64,000 bases of DNA from Clostridia bacterium (lineage in GTDB: Bacteria > Bacillota > Clostridia > Oscillospirales > CAG-272), in assembly GCA_017462385.1 (NCBI GenBank), contig JAFTRE010000010.1, forward strand, positions 83,312-147,311, written 5' to 3'. Positions within the stretch are counted from its first letter, which is position 1. Each line of letters opens with the position of its first letter. The translations under genes and the position numbers were made by a program. This document shows, in pieces, positions 32,611-41,374 of the stretch. The notes under the pieces were generated by a model. The model saw only the letters and a program-made list of their open reading frames with translations. It did no database searches and was not told where the DNA came from.

Positions 32611-33504
32611 ATGAACGACCGCACAATTTTCACGGGAGCCGCAACGGCTATCATCACCCCGCTCACCCCGGACGGCATTGATTACGACCGTTTCGGCGCA
32701 CTTATCGACTGGCAAATAGAGAGCGGCATCGACGCCATTGTCGCCGTCGGAACGACGGGCGAGGGCTCGACGCTGACCGACGAGGAGCACCGTGACGCAA
32801 TTAAATATTGCGTCGAGCGCGTCGCGGGGCGCGTACCCGTCATCGCGGGCACTGGCTCCAACGACACCGCATACGCCGTCGACCTCTCCAAATATGCCGA
32901 GGAGGTGGGCGCGGATGCGTTGCTTTTGGTCACTCCCTACTACAACAAGGCAACCCAAAAGGGCATGGCGGCGTCATTTCTCGCTGTCGCCGACGCGACC
33001 GACCTGCCCTGCATACTCTACAACGTCCCCTCGCGCACGGGCTGCAACCTGCTGCCCGAGACCGCGGCGTCGCTTGCCGACCACAAAAACATCGTCGCCA
33101 TCAAAGAAGCGTCGGGCAATCTCTCCCAGATCGCCAAGCTTGCGCACCTCGTCGGTGACAAAATGGACATATATTCGGGCAATGACGACCAGATAATCCC
33201 CGTGCTGTCGCTGGGCGGCAAGGGCGTCATCTCGGTGCTTTCCAACATCCTGCCCTCCCAGACCTCGGATATGTGCCATCGTTTTATGCGCGGCGACGTT
33301 GCGGGCGCGCGCAAAATGCAGCTTGACTACATCCCGCTTATCGACGCGCTGTTCTGCGAGGTCAATCCCATTCCCGTCAAAGCGGCGTGCGCCGCAATGG
33401 GCTGGTGTGACGACTATTTGCGTCTGCCGCTGACACCTATGGAAGACGCAAACCGAGCAAAGCTGCTTGAACTGATGCGTCAGGCTGGAATCAAATTGAA
33501 GTAA
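32611..33504 (+). CDS. dapA: 4-hydroxy-tetrahydrodipicolinate synthase
   Basis: A 297-residue TIM-barrel enzyme that condenses pyruvate with aspartate semialdehyde, the first step of the lysine/DAP branch. Signature residues: AVGTTGEGSTLTDEEH (the Thr-Thr pair), LYNVPSRTGCNL (Tyr) and IVAIKEASGNLSQ (Schiff-base Lys near residue 165). The start follows GATAACAAAA with a weak ribosome site, and the gene is under the lysine riboswitch. dapB follows by 27 bases. Confidence 0.95.
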   Translation: MNDRTIFTGAATAIITPLTPDGIDYDRFGALIDWQIESGIDAIVAVGTTGEGSTLTDEEHRDAIKYCVERVAGRVPVIAGTGSNDTAYAVDLSKYAEEVGADALLLVTPYYNKATQKGMAASFLAVADATDLPCILYNVPSRTGCNLLPETAASLADHKNIVAIKEASGNLSQIAKLAHLVGDKMDIYSGNDDQIIPVLSLGGKGVISVLSNILPSQTSDMCHRFMRGDVAGARKMQLDYIPLIDALFCEVNPIPVKAACAAMGWCDDYLRLPLTPMEDANRAKLLELMRQAGIKLK

Positions 33505-33531
33505 TCGGTAAAAAGGAAAAGTGAAAAAGTT

Positions 33532-34299
33532 ATGAAGCTTTTAATTTCGGGACTTTGCGGTCACATGGGCAATGAGGTCGCAAAGCTGGCCATGGCTGGC
33601 TGTCGCGGAGCTCAAATAGACGGCTCGGTAGGCGTGGACATAAACGCCTGCGGCGCAGAGGGCATACCCTGCGCGCACACCTTTGCCGAAGCGTCCGCTG
33701 ACCTCTCCATCTTCGGCGGCATAGACTGTATTGTCGACTTCTCGCACCACTCGCTCACATGTGAGCTGCTTGATTTCGCAGTTGCAAACAACCTCCCAGC
33801 CGTCATCGCCACAACGGGACACACCGATGAGGAAAAAGCGGCAATATATACCGCCGCCGAGTCCATTCCCGTGTTTTTTGCCGCCAATTTCTCGCTGGGC
33901 GTGGCTCTTCTTATCGACGCGGCACGCCGCGTTGCCGCCGCAATGCCTGACGCCGAGATAGAGATAATAGAAAAGCATCACGACCGCAAGCTGGATGCCC
34001 CCAGCGGCACCGCGCTCGCTATTGCCGACGCGCTGTGCCGGGTGCGCCCCGACGCGACAGTCGTCACCGGGCGACACGGCTACGGCAAGCGCACACCTGA
34101 GGAGATCGGCATACACGCCATACGCATGGGCAATATTGTAGGCGAGCACGAGGTCATGATCGGCACACCAAATCAGACAATTACACTCAAGCACGAGGCT
34201 CACGACCGTGCACTGTTCGCCGAGGGCGCCCTCGCCGCCGCCGAGTTCTTGTGCGGCAAGAGCGCCGGTCTTTACAGCATGGCCGACCTGGTAAAATAA
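33532..34299 (+). CDS. dapB: 4-hydroxy-tetrahydrodipicolinate reductase
   Basis: A 255-residue NAD(P)H-dependent reductase. Signs: the N-terminal nucleotide loop LISGLCGHMGNEVAKLA, DFSHHSLTCELLD, ATTGHTDEEKAAI, NFSLGVALLIDAARR, and the substrate motif EIIEKHHDRKLDAPSGTAL. It reduces the product of DapA to tetrahydrodipicolinate. It is the second gene of the riboswitch operon; ddh follows by 20 bases. Confidence 0.95.
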   Translation: MKLLISGLCGHMGNEVAKLAMAGCRGAQIDGSVGVDINACGAEGIPCAHTFAEASADLSIFGGIDCIVDFSHHSLTCELLDFAVANNLPAVIATTGHTDEEKAAIYTAAESIPVFFAANFSLGVALLIDAARRVAAAMPDAEIEIIEKHHDRKLDAPSGTALAIADALCRVRPDATVVTGRHGYGKRTPEEIGIHAIRMGNIVGEHEVMIGTPNQTITLKHEAHDRALFAEGALAAAEFLCGKSAGLYSMADLVK

Positions 34300-34319
34300 A
34301 TCACAAGAAAGGCATACAC

Positions 34320-35297
34320 ATGAAAATCGCTATATACGGCTATGGCAACCTCGGCCGCGGTGTCGAGCTTGCCGCCCGCCAGAACGCCGACTGCACTCTT
34401 GTCGGCATATTCTCCCGCCGCGACCCGTCAAACATCAAAACACTTACCGGCGCGCCCGTCTATGCCGCCGCCGATCTGCACAAATTCAAGGACAGCATCG
34501 ATGTACTGATACTTTGCGGAGGCAGTGCTACCGACCTGCCCGAGCTTACGCCCACGCTCGCCGCCGACTTTTGCGTGGTCGACAGCTTCGACACGCACGC
34601 CAACATCCCCACGCATTTCGCAAATGTGGACAGTGCGGCTAAAAAGAGCGGCAAGCTGTGCCTCATTTCGGCGGGCTGGGATCCCGGAATGTTCTCGCTC
34701 GCACGGCTTTACGCCGCCTCCATACTGCCCGACGGCAAGGATTACACTTTCTGGGGACGTGGAGTCAGTCAGGGGCATTCGGACGCCATTCGTCGCATTC
34801 CCGGCGTGCTTGACGCGCGTCAGTACACGGTCCCCGTCCCCGCGGCGCTTGACGCCGTCCGCGCGGGAGAGAATCCCGAGCTGACCACACGCCAGAAGCA
34901 CACGAGAGAGTGCTATGTAGTCGCCGCAGTGGGCGCGGACAAAGCCGCAATCGAGCAGGCTATCGTCACCATGCCCAACTATTTCGCCGACTACGACACC
35001 ACCGTCACCTTTATCACCGCCGAGCAAATGGCGCGTGACCATGCGGGACTTCCGCACGGCGGTCGCGTCATACGCAGCGGCAAAACGGGACTTTGTGGCG
35101 AGCATAATCATACTATCGAATACAGTCTCAAGCTTGACTCCAACCCCGAGTTTACCGCCTCGGCGCTCGTCGCTTTCGCCCGCGCCGTCGACCGCATGTA
35201 TCATCGCGGACGCGTCGGTTGCCTTACGGCATTTGACGTCGCTCCCGCCGATATGTCGCCCCTCAAGCCGGAGGAGCTCAGAGCACATATGTTGTAA
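34320..35297 (+). CDS. ddh: meso-Diaminopimelate D-dehydrogenase
   Basis: A 325-residue NADPH enzyme that converts tetrahydrodipicolinate to meso-DAP in one step with ammonia, bypassing the acylated intermediates. Signs: the nucleotide-binding start AIYGYGNLGRGVELAA, SAGWDPGMFSLARL, FWGRGVSQGHSDAIRRIPGV and GLCGEHNHTIEYSL. The ATG at 34320 has AGAAAGG upstream; the open frame to 34251 overlaps dapB and is not needed. Together with dapA and dapB this gives a complete short DAP route from aspartate semialdehyde. Confidence 0.95.
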   Translation: MKIAIYGYGNLGRGVELAARQNADCTLVGIFSRRDPSNIKTLTGAPVYAAADLHKFKDSIDVLILCGGSATDLPELTPTLAADFCVVDSFDTHANIPTHFANVDSAAKKSGKLCLISAGWDPGMFSLARLYAASILPDGKDYTFWGRGVSQGHSDAIRRIPGVLDARQYTVPVPAALDAVRAGENPELTTRQKHTRECYVVAAVGADKAAIEQAIVTMPNYFADYDTTVTFITAEQMARDHAGLPHGGRVIRSGKTGLCGEHNHTIEYSLKLDSNPEFTASALVAFARAVDRMYHRGRVGCLTAFDVAPADMSPLKPEELRAHML

Positions 35298-35399
35298 CGT
35301 CCTTCGGACGTTGTGATATTCCGCGCTATGCGCGGAGTGATATTGCTTCGCAGTGATATTCGCCGCAGCGGCGAGTGATATGTTTGCTTCGCAAACGTT
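35297..35399. repeat. Array of five hairpins joined by GTGATAT
   Basis: ACGTCCTTCGGACGT, TCCGCGCTATGCGCGGA, TGCTTCGCA, TCGCCGCAGCGGCGA and GTTTGCTTCGCAAAC are each separated by exactly GTGATAT. It begins at the ddh stop codon. The stems differ while the linker is constant. Confidence 0.85.
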
Positions 35400-35405
35400 A
35401 AGGAA

Positions 35406-35480
35406 GTTTTTTGCGCCTCTGCGCAAAAAAACAAATCAAATAAGATTGGCGAGAAGTGAATTTCACTTCTCGCCGTTTTA
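35406..35480. terminator. Two terminator hairpins after ddh
   Basis: TTTTTTGCGC/GCGCAAAAAA (35406-35431) and GGCGAGAAGTGAAA/TTTCACTTCTCGCC followed by TTTTAATAT (35448-35480). Confidence 0.75.
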
Positions 35481-35517
35481 ATATAGCATATTTCTTTCAA
35501 AAAACTTCAATAAACAT

Positions 35518-35545
35518 TTGACATTTTCGAAATTAGGTGTATAAT
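35518..35545 (+). promoter_or_regulatory. Promoter of the phosphoribosyltransferase-aspS genes
   Basis: TTGACA, 16 bases, TATAAT. Confidence 0.75.
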
Positions 35546-35576
35546 ATAAAATGATGTATTATATATGGAGGTCAAC

Positions 35577-36134
35577 ATGAAAAGCTATAAAATGACCATC
35601 GCGGGGCTGGAGCGCGCGCTCCCCATCTGCCCGCTTAACGATAAGCTGTCCATCGGCGCATTCGTCATCTTCGGCGACCCCGAGCTGACCACCGCCTGCG
35701 CGCAGGCTCTGCTCGACCGCGCCCCCGAATACGACTACCTCATCTCTGCCGAGGCAAAGGGCATCCCGCTGGTGCACGAAATGGCGCGCCTTGCAGGCAA
35801 TCAGAAATATTTTCTCGCCCGCAAAGCTCCCAAGCTTTATATGACGGGCGTTATGAAGGTCACCGTCAACTCCATCACCACTGCCAAAGAGCAAACGCTC
35901 TATCTCGACACCGCCGATGCCGAGCTGATGCGCGGCAAGCGCATACTCATCGTGGATGACGTTATCTCCACAGGCGAGTCGCTTAACGCCATCGAGCAGC
36001 TTGTCAAGGAGGCAGGCGGCATAATTTGCGGCAGAATGACCATTCTTGCCGAGGGCGATGCGGCCGGGCGCGACGACATTACATATCTCGAGCCACTCCC
36101 GCTGTTCACATCGGACGGCACTCCCATAAACTGA
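35577..36134 (+). CDS. Phosphoribosyltransferase (adenine/xanthine type)
   Basis: A 185-residue type I phosphoribosyltransferase. The PRPP-binding motif is ILIVDDVISTGESLNAIE near residue 122; the hood region YDYLISAEAKGIPLVHEMAR resembles adenine/xanthine phosphoribosyltransferases rather than pyrimidine ones. It would salvage a purine base with PRPP. The start at 35577 (GGAGG 7 bases upstream) is preferred to 35565, whose ATG lies inside the ribosome site. aspS follows by 26 bases. Confidence 0.82.
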   Translation: MKSYKMTIAGLERALPICPLNDKLSIGAFVIFGDPELTTACAQALLDRAPEYDYLISAEAKGIPLVHEMARLAGNQKYFLARKAPKLYMTGVMKVTVNSITTAKEQTLYLDTADAELMRGKRILIVDDVISTGESLNAIEQLVKEAGGIICGRMTILAEGDAAGRDDITYLEPLPLFTSDGTPIN

Positions 36135-36160
36135 TAACAAAAACAAAAGGATAAACAACA

Positions 36161-37957
36161 ATGGCAGAATTTTTAAGTGAAAAAGACAAAAGAACATGTT
36201 ACTGCGCCGAGCTCACCGAGGACTATATAGGCAAGTCCGTCTGCGTTATGGGCTGGGTGCAAAAGCAAAGAGACCTGGGCGGCCTTATCTTTATCGATCT
36301 GCGTGACCGCACGGGTATCGTCCAGCTCGCTTTCGATAATGACACCGATAAAGAAATTCTCGACAAGGCATTCGCCTGCCGCGCCGAGTATGTTCTGTGC
36401 GCGCACGGCACTGTCCGTCCACGCGCAGAGGGCGCTGTAAACACCAATCTTCCCACGGGTAAAATTGAAATTTTCGTCACCGAGCTCAAGGTGCTGTCTG
36501 CCGCACAGACCCCTCCTTTCGAGGTCAGTGACCGCGTCAAGGTGAAAGACGACACCGCGCTCCGCTATCGCTATGTCGACCTGCGCCGCCCCGAGCTGCA
36601 GAAAAACATCAAAATGCGTCACGACATCGCGCGCGTTGCACGTGAATATTACTACGAAAACGGCTTTTACGAAATAGAGACCCCCATGATGATAAAGCCC
36701 ACGCCCGAGGGCGCGCGCGACTATATCGTCCCCTCCCGTATACACAAGGGCTCGTTCTACGCCCTACCCCAGTCGCCCCAAATCTACAAGCAGCTACTTA
36801 TGCTGTCCGGCTTTGACCGCTACATTCAGCTTGCCCGTTGCTTCCGCGACGAGGACCTGCGCGCCGATCGTCAGCCCGAATTTACCCAGATAGACCTTGA
36901 AATGTCCTTTGCAACGCAAGAGGATATCATGCAGATGAACGAGGGCTTTATCAAGCGCGTATTCCATGAGGTTCTGGGCATTGATATCCCCACTCCCATG
37001 CCGCGCATGACATTTGCCGAGGCTATGGAGCGTTACGGCTCGGATAAGCCCGACACGCGCTACGGCATGGAGATACAAAACATTTCCGACAAGGTCGCGT
37101 CCTGCGGCTTCGGCGTATTTACCTCGGCCATCGAGGCGGGCGGCAGTGTCCGCGCCATCGTGGCAAAAAATGCCGCCGCAGTGCTGACTCGCAAGGAGAT
37201 CGACAAGCTGGTCGAGCACGCCCGCGGTATCGGTGCTAAGGGCTTGGCATATGTCCGCTGGGTCGACGATGCGCCCGCTTGCTCGTTTGCAAAGTTTATG
37301 ACCGAGGACGAGCTCTCCGCCATATATGCCGCCGTTGGTCTTGAAAAGGGCGACGTCATGCTCATTTGCGCCGACAAAAACAAGGTTGTCCTGCCCACAC
37401 TTGGCGCTATCCGCACAATCGTGGCTCGCAGGCTCGACATCATACCCAAAAACCAATTCAATTTCCTGTGGATCACCGAATTTCCTTTCTTCGAGTGGAA
37501 CGAGGAGACCGAGCACTGGGACGCTATGCACCACCCTTTCACCATGCCGCTTGAAGAGTGCCTGCCCTATCTCGACTCCGATCCCGGCGCGGTTCGCGCA
37601 AAGTGCTACGACATGGTGCTCAACGGAACCGAGCTGCTGTCCGGCTCCATCCGCATCACCGACTGGCAGCTTCAGGAGAAAATGTTCAAGGTGCTGGGAC
37701 TTACGGCCGAGGAGATCGACAAAAAGTTCGGCTTCCTTGTTGAAGCCTACAAATACGGAGCACCGCCTCACGGCGGCTCGGGCATGGGACTTGACCGTCT
37801 CGCAATGGTAATGGCGGACGCCGACAGCCTGCGCGACGTTATCGCATTCCCGAAAGTTCAGAACGCTTCTGAGCTTATGTCCAAGTGCCCCGCCCCCGGA
37901 GACCCTGCCGCGCTTGCCGAGCTGGGAATCGCCGTTGTCGAGACCGATGATCAATAA
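36161..37957 (+). CDS. aspS: Aspartyl-tRNA synthetase (bacterial type)
   Basis: A 598-residue class II synthetase. N-terminal OB-fold anticodon domain (VMGWVQKQRDLGGLIFIDLR); motif 1 near residue 165 (ETPMMIKPTPEGARDY); motif 2 CFRDEDLRADRQPEFTQID; a bacterial GAD insertion domain in the middle (residues about 290-420); motif 3 GSGMGLDRLAMVMAD. The length and GAD domain are as in other bacteria. A terminator hairpin follows. If no asnS is present it may also feed the Asn-tRNA transamidation route; the window cannot tell. Confidence 0.95.
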   Translation: MAEFLSEKDKRTCYCAELTEDYIGKSVCVMGWVQKQRDLGGLIFIDLRDRTGIVQLAFDNDTDKEILDKAFACRAEYVLCAHGTVRPRAEGAVNTNLPTGKIEIFVTELKVLSAAQTPPFEVSDRVKVKDDTALRYRYVDLRRPELQKNIKMRHDIARVAREYYYENGFYEIETPMMIKPTPEGARDYIVPSRIHKGSFYALPQSPQIYKQLLMLSGFDRYIQLARCFRDEDLRADRQPEFTQIDLEMSFATQEDIMQMNEGFIKRVFHEVLGIDIPTPMPRMTFAEAMERYGSDKPDTRYGMEIQNISDKVASCGFGVFTSAIEAGGSVRAIVAKNAAAVLTRKEIDKLVEHARGIGAKGLAYVRWVDDAPACSFAKFMTEDELSAIYAAVGLEKGDVMLICADKNKVVLPTLGAIRTIVARRLDIIPKNQFNFLWITEFPFFEWNEETEHWDAMHHPFTMPLEECLPYLDSDPGAVRAKCYDMVLNGTELLSGSIRITDWQLQEKMFKVLGLTAEEIDKKFGFLVEAYKYGAPPHGGSGMGLDRLAMVMADADSLRDVIAFPKVQNASELMSKCPAPGDPAALAELGIAVVETDDQ

Positions 37958-37966
37958 TGATTGATT

Positions 37967-37990
37967 AGCAGGGAGAACAATCTCCCTGCT
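37967..37990 (+). terminator. Terminator of aspS
   Basis: AGCAGGGAGA and TCTCCCTGCT around ACAA, then ATTATTT. Confidence 0.7.
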
Positions 37991-38010
37991 ATTATTTATC
38001 GGAATGTCAA

Positions 38011-38045
38011 TTTCCCAAAATTGAAAATCTGTTGATTTTGGGAAA
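38011..38045. promoter_or_regulatory. Inverted repeat over the ATPase promoter (possible operator)
   Basis: TTTCCCAAAAT and ATTTTGGGAAA, 13 bases apart, cover the -35 box TTGATT (38032-38037). A weaker copy (TTCCCAAAAA ... TTTTGGGA) lies past the gene at 39281-39311. Confidence 0.55.
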
Positions 38046-38060
38046 CAAATGTGGTATAAT
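38032..38060 (+). promoter_or_regulatory. Promoter of the AAA ATPase gene
   Basis: TTGATT, 17 bases, TATAAT. Confidence 0.75.
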
Positions 38061-38080
38061 AATTTTGCGAGGTGATTTTT

Positions 38081-39274
38081 ATGAAGCTGATCGAAAGAAA
38101 ACAATACTTAGATAAAATGATAGGCGTTATCGGAACTCCCGATATTAAAGTGTTGACGGGTGTACGACGTTCGGGGAAATCCAAGCTATTGGAAGCCTTC
38201 AAAGCCTATGTACAAAAAAACATTCCCGATGCTAATATTATTCATATCAACTTTAATCTGTCTAAATATGACCACCTAAAAGAATACAAGGCACTTAACG
38301 AATATATCGAAAATAACTATGCGGGAAACAAGGAAAATTTTGTTTTAATTGACGAAATTCAAATGTGTACCGACTTTGAACTGTGCATAAACAATCTGCA
38401 CGCAACCGAGATGTACGATATTTATATCACAGGTTCCAACGCTTTCCTGCTCAGCTCAGACTTAGCAACGTTGTTTACCGGCAGAACATTTGAGATTAAG
38501 GTGTATCCGTTCTCCTTTGCCGAGTATGTTCACTACTTCGAATTTACGGACAAATATGCTGCTTTTGATAACTATATGCTTGAGGGCGGTATGTCCGGAT
38601 CTTATCTGTATAAGGAACAGGAAGATAAATACGATTATATCGAAACGGTCTTTGATACGTTGATTTTAAGAGATATACGGCAAAAGTATAATATCAAAAA
38701 TCCCGCTTTGATGGATAGAATTTCCCAATTCTTAATGGATAATGTGTCCAACTTAACTTCGGCAAGAAGCATTACGGACACGCTCACATCTAACAAGGAT
38801 AAAATCAATCATAAAACTGTTGGCAATTATCTGAATTATCTTTGTAACGCCTTTGCCTTCTATAAGTTCCGCAGATATGACATCAAAGGCAAAAAATATC
38901 TTACCTCTAACGATAAGTATTATTTGAGCGACCATACTTTCCGTTATGCCAAGCTCGGTACGAAAAACTTAGATAACGGCAGAGTGATAGAAAACGTCGT
39001 TGCAATGGAACTGCTCAGACGGGGGTACGAAGTTTATGTCGGTGTCTTGTATAAAAAAGAGATTGACTTTGTTGCTTTGAAAAGAAACGAAAAAATTTAT
39101 ATTCAAGTTTCGGACAATATAACCCATCCCGATACTTTTAGTCGAGAGGTAGATCCCCTGCTTAAAATCAAAGATGCCTATCCCAAAATGGTGATAGCAC
39201 GAACAAGAAACCCCGAATATCAATATGAGGGTGTCAAAATTGTCGATGTGGCAGATTGGCTGCTGAACAAATAA
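38081..39274 (+). CDS. AAA_14/DUF4143 family ATPase
   Basis: A 397-residue P-loop ATPase with the usual two-part layout. Walker A is VLTGVRRSGKSKLLEAF near residue 26 and Walker B is FVLIDEIQMCTDFE near residue 88. ITGSNAFLLSSDLATLFTGR carries the conserved arginine, then PFSFAEYV. The C-terminal DUF4143 part includes YLSDHTFRYAKLG and the PD-(D/E)XK-like EVYVGVLYKKEIDFVALKR. These proteins are widespread accessory genes of unclear role. Start at 38081 (GAGG 8 bases upstream); a GTG at 38072 lies within the ribosome site. AT-rich and probably acquired. Confidence 0.88.
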   Translation: MKLIERKQYLDKMIGVIGTPDIKVLTGVRRSGKSKLLEAFKAYVQKNIPDANIIHINFNLSKYDHLKEYKALNEYIENNYAGNKENFVLIDEIQMCTDFELCINNLHATEMYDIYITGSNAFLLSSDLATLFTGRTFEIKVYPFSFAEYVHYFEFTDKYAAFDNYMLEGGMSGSYLYKEQEDKYDYIETVFDTLILRDIRQKYNIKNPALMDRISQFLMDNVSNLTSARSITDTLTSNKDKINHKTVGNYLNYLCNAFAFYKFRRYDIKGKKYLTSNDKYYLSDHTFRYAKLGTKNLDNGRVIENVVAMELLRRGYEVYVGVLYKKEIDFVALKRNEKIYIQVSDNITHPDTFSREVDPLLKIKDAYPKMVIARTRNPEYQYEGVKIVDVADWLLNK

Positions 39275-39408
39275 TCACTTCCCAAAAATAAAAATAACAC
39301 GTTTTGGGATAACGGAAAGATAATCTAAAAAATGCAATCAAATCGTGCCAAAACGCTAAAACAAAATCAGTTAAGGTCTGTTTTTATTTTGCGAGGAATA
39401 ATAAAAAT

Positions 39409-39433
39409 ATGTCCGCTGATACAATATCAGCGG
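39409..39433. terminator. Terminator overlapping the Xre gene end
   Basis: TCCGCTGATA and TATCAGCGGA with T-run on the plus strand; the minus-strand stop codon of the Xre gene is inside it. Confidence 0.6.
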
Positions 39434-39678
39434 ACTTTTTTGTTTACGGTATAAGGTGTGCCGTCAAGCGTTTTGGGGGTGTCGGTCACGCCTGACAAAT
39501 AATCGATGGAAACATTATAGTATTTAGCCAGCGCGATGTATTTTTGAATACCCATTGTATTTTTACCAAGCTCGTAACGCGAATATTGGGTCTGTTTAAT
39601 GCCTAAATATTTAGCAACATCCTCTTGCGTGAGCTCATGATCTTCTCTTATGTCTTTTATTCGTTGATAATAATTCAT
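39427..39678 (-). CDS. Small Xre/Cro-type DNA-binding protein
   Basis: An 83-residue helix-turn-helix protein: MNYYQRIKDIREDHELTQED begins it, followed by VAKYLGIKQTQYSRYELGKN, a classic Cro/C1 HTH, and the helix YIALAKYYNVSIDYLSG. Start at 39678 is supported by GGAGGA 7 bases upstream; a longer frame to 39699 has no such support. Upstream, at 39797-39810, GAACA CATA TGTTC is an inverted repeat that could be its operator. It is beside the AAA ATPase gene and may regulate accessory genes. Confidence 0.8.
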   Translation of the reverse strand: MNYYQRIKDIREDHELTQEDVAKYLGIKQTQYSRYELGKNTMGIQKYIALAKYYNVSIDYLSGVTDTPKTLDGTPYTVNKKVR

Positions 39679-39838
39679 AAAAATTCCTCCGCCGGCCAAA
39701 ATTTTTGCGCATAAAGCAGATTTTTGTTTATTATATCACAGAACACAGAAATTCTATTGGCATTAGAACCAATGTGTTGTATAATATAAACCGCAAGAAC
39801 ACATATGTTCTGATGCCGGCTCCGGTTTGTTGCGACAC

Positions 39839-40066
39839 AAAAGCCCGCTGACAGCATGTCAGCGGGCGAATTGTTTATATAATTGCTTAAATCTCCGGAA
39901 TTTCTATCTCGATCTCGTGACCAAGCTCGGCGGATTTCGCAATGCCGTCGATAATAGCCTGGTTGTAGAGTATCTGCGAGGACGGAACGGGCGCGGGAGT
40001 GCCGTTCTTGACAGCGTCAAGGAATGTACGGATCTTAAGATCGAACAGTCCTTTCTTCATATTGAT
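39839..40066. repeat. Left copy of 228-bp direct repeat (oxidoreductase 3' end)
   Basis: Matches 42012-42239 with four differences by my reading, in direct orientation, 2173 bases apart. It contains the terminator hairpin GCCCGCTGACA/TGTCAGCGGGC, the stop codon and the last 59 codons of the Gfo/Idh/MocA gene. The four differences are Glu GAA/GAG, stop TAA/TGA, Ala GCG/GCA and Pro CCG/CCA, so all are synonymous. Confidence 0.95.
39887..40066 (-). pseudogene. Detached 3' end of the Gfo/Idh/MocA oxidoreductase gene
   Basis: The minus strand encodes the last 59 residues (NMKKGLFDLKIRTFLDAVKN to EIEIEIPEI) of the intact gene at 42060-43238, then loses similarity at 40067. It has no start of its own; the AT-rich frame upstream to 40147 is unrelated. 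It appears to be the old gene end displaced when the protease cassette was inserted. Confidence 0.9.
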
Positions 40067-40254
40067 ATAGAGGTGACGTTGCGTCAATTTCCTATCGGTA
40101 TAATTATCAATATGATTTATATTTTGAATATATTGATTTTTTAACACGACAGTAATCTCCAGGCAAACAAATTGTTTATACTTTTAAATTATATTAGAAC
40201 ATGTTTGTGAAATTTCAACAATATATTTTTTAAAATTATATTAAACATGTACAG

Positions 40255-40283
40255 TTGACATATGTTTATAGTCATGATATAAT
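40255..40283 (+). promoter_or_regulatory. Promoter of the trypsin-like protease unit
   Basis: TTGACA, 17 bases, TATAAT, with TCATGATATA before and in the -10 box. The third protease unit has the same TCATGATATA at its promoter (62367-62376). Confidence 0.85.
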
Positions 40284-40358
40284 ATATTAAAGCAAATTAT
40301 ATATATATTGGGTCTCAATGTATTTATTTACTAATATAAAACAAAAAAGAGAAACACT

Positions 40359-41357
40359 ATGTATCGTTCCAAAAACGCTCTTACAATCATTATGGTTATT
40401 ATTCTCGTTGCTGTGTCATGCACCACTGTTAACGCAACCAACCATGTAGACATTTTTGATAACAATGCATCACTGTTATCATCCAATAACATTGCGTGCT
40501 ATCATAATTATACAACCAACGAGACAAAAACTATTGATCTATCAAGCATTACCAATTATGATTATCAATGCACACATGAATGTTTAAGTCAAGAAGAATT
40601 AGCTATAACTCAAGCCGCCGATGCTGCATATTTCGATGAAGTAGCCGCCATTTCTTCTCATAATGCCTCACCATTAGCGTCAACCAGTTCAGGACTGACT
40701 GTCGTAACTGAAAATGATGATATACTTTACAAAGGTGTTGTGTTAATAGTTTCTGTAGCAGAAAATGATGATGGAGACATCGAGTATACGCAGGGAACTG
40801 GTTTTATGGTATCGAGCAATGTTGTGGTAACTTCCGCGCACTTGGCTGCCCCTTTGTTAGATGAAGGTTGGAGAACAACTGAAGTGAGAGTATATCCACA
40901 TATTGACTATGTCGCTCCAACGGCCACTCCACTCTCGTCTTTAAATTCATATAGTTATGTAACAGTATCCACGGCGATTTTTGGCCTTGATGCTTATGAC
41001 AGCGATTGGTATGTGGGTACACTTTCATCTAACATTTCCAATATATATTTATTTAATTGTTATTCGGTAGATTCTTCTATAATAGGCACAACCACATATA
41101 GTGTAGGTTATGGTAGCAGCACAAGATTTAGAAGGTTGGAATCACAAGGACAGGTTGTGAATGTTTTAACCAGTAGCAACAATCTTCAAGTCAGTAATTA
41201 TATGGAGCCAGGGATGAGTGGAGGCCCTATATATGCACATGTTGGTGGAAGAAGTTGTATAGCAATAAACCGAGCTGGCACAGATCCGTCATTTTTTGGC
41301 ACTATGATAACAGACACACTTCTTGATATAATTATTGATAGTATATTAGATGCATAA
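40359..41357 (+). CDS. Secreted trypsin-like (glutamyl endopeptidase-type) serine protease
   Basis: The 332-residue precursor has a signal peptide of about 26 residues (SKNALTIIMVIILVAVSC, cleavage near VNA). A pro-region follows to about residue 115. The protease domain has the triad in order: TGFMVSSNVVVTSAHLA (His161), AYDSDWYVG (Asp216) and MEPGMSGGPIY (Ser287). The closest domain type is V8/glutamyl endopeptidase. It is active-looking, secreted, and coupled to the lipoprotein gene 17 bases after its stop. It shares strong similarity with the damaged copy at 62472 (DW[YF][VI]G, FNC..DSSI, GMSGGPIYA). AT-rich and flanked by the 228-bp direct repeat. Confidence 0.85.
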   Translation: MYRSKNALTIIMVIILVAVSCTTVNATNHVDIFDNNASLLSSNNIACYHNYTTNETKTIDLSSITNYDYQCTHECLSQEELAITQAADAAYFDEVAAISSHNASPLASTSSGLTVVTENDDILYKGVVLIVSVAENDDGDIEYTQGTGFMVSSNVVVTSAHLAAPLLDEGWRTTEVRVYPHIDYVAPTATPLSSLNSYSYVTVSTAIFGLDAYDSDWYVGTLSSNISNIYLFNCYSVDSSIIGTTTYSVGYGSSTRFRRLESQGQVVNVLTSSNNLQVSNYMEPGMSGGPIYAHVGGRSCIAINRAGTDPSFFGTMITDTLLDIIIDSILDA

Positions 41358-41374
41358 CAATGGAGGCTTTGCCG

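Noticed and set aside
36794-38104. 436-codon frame opposite aspS
   Set aside because: Antisense shadow in GC-rich codons; aspS motifs are complete on the other strand.
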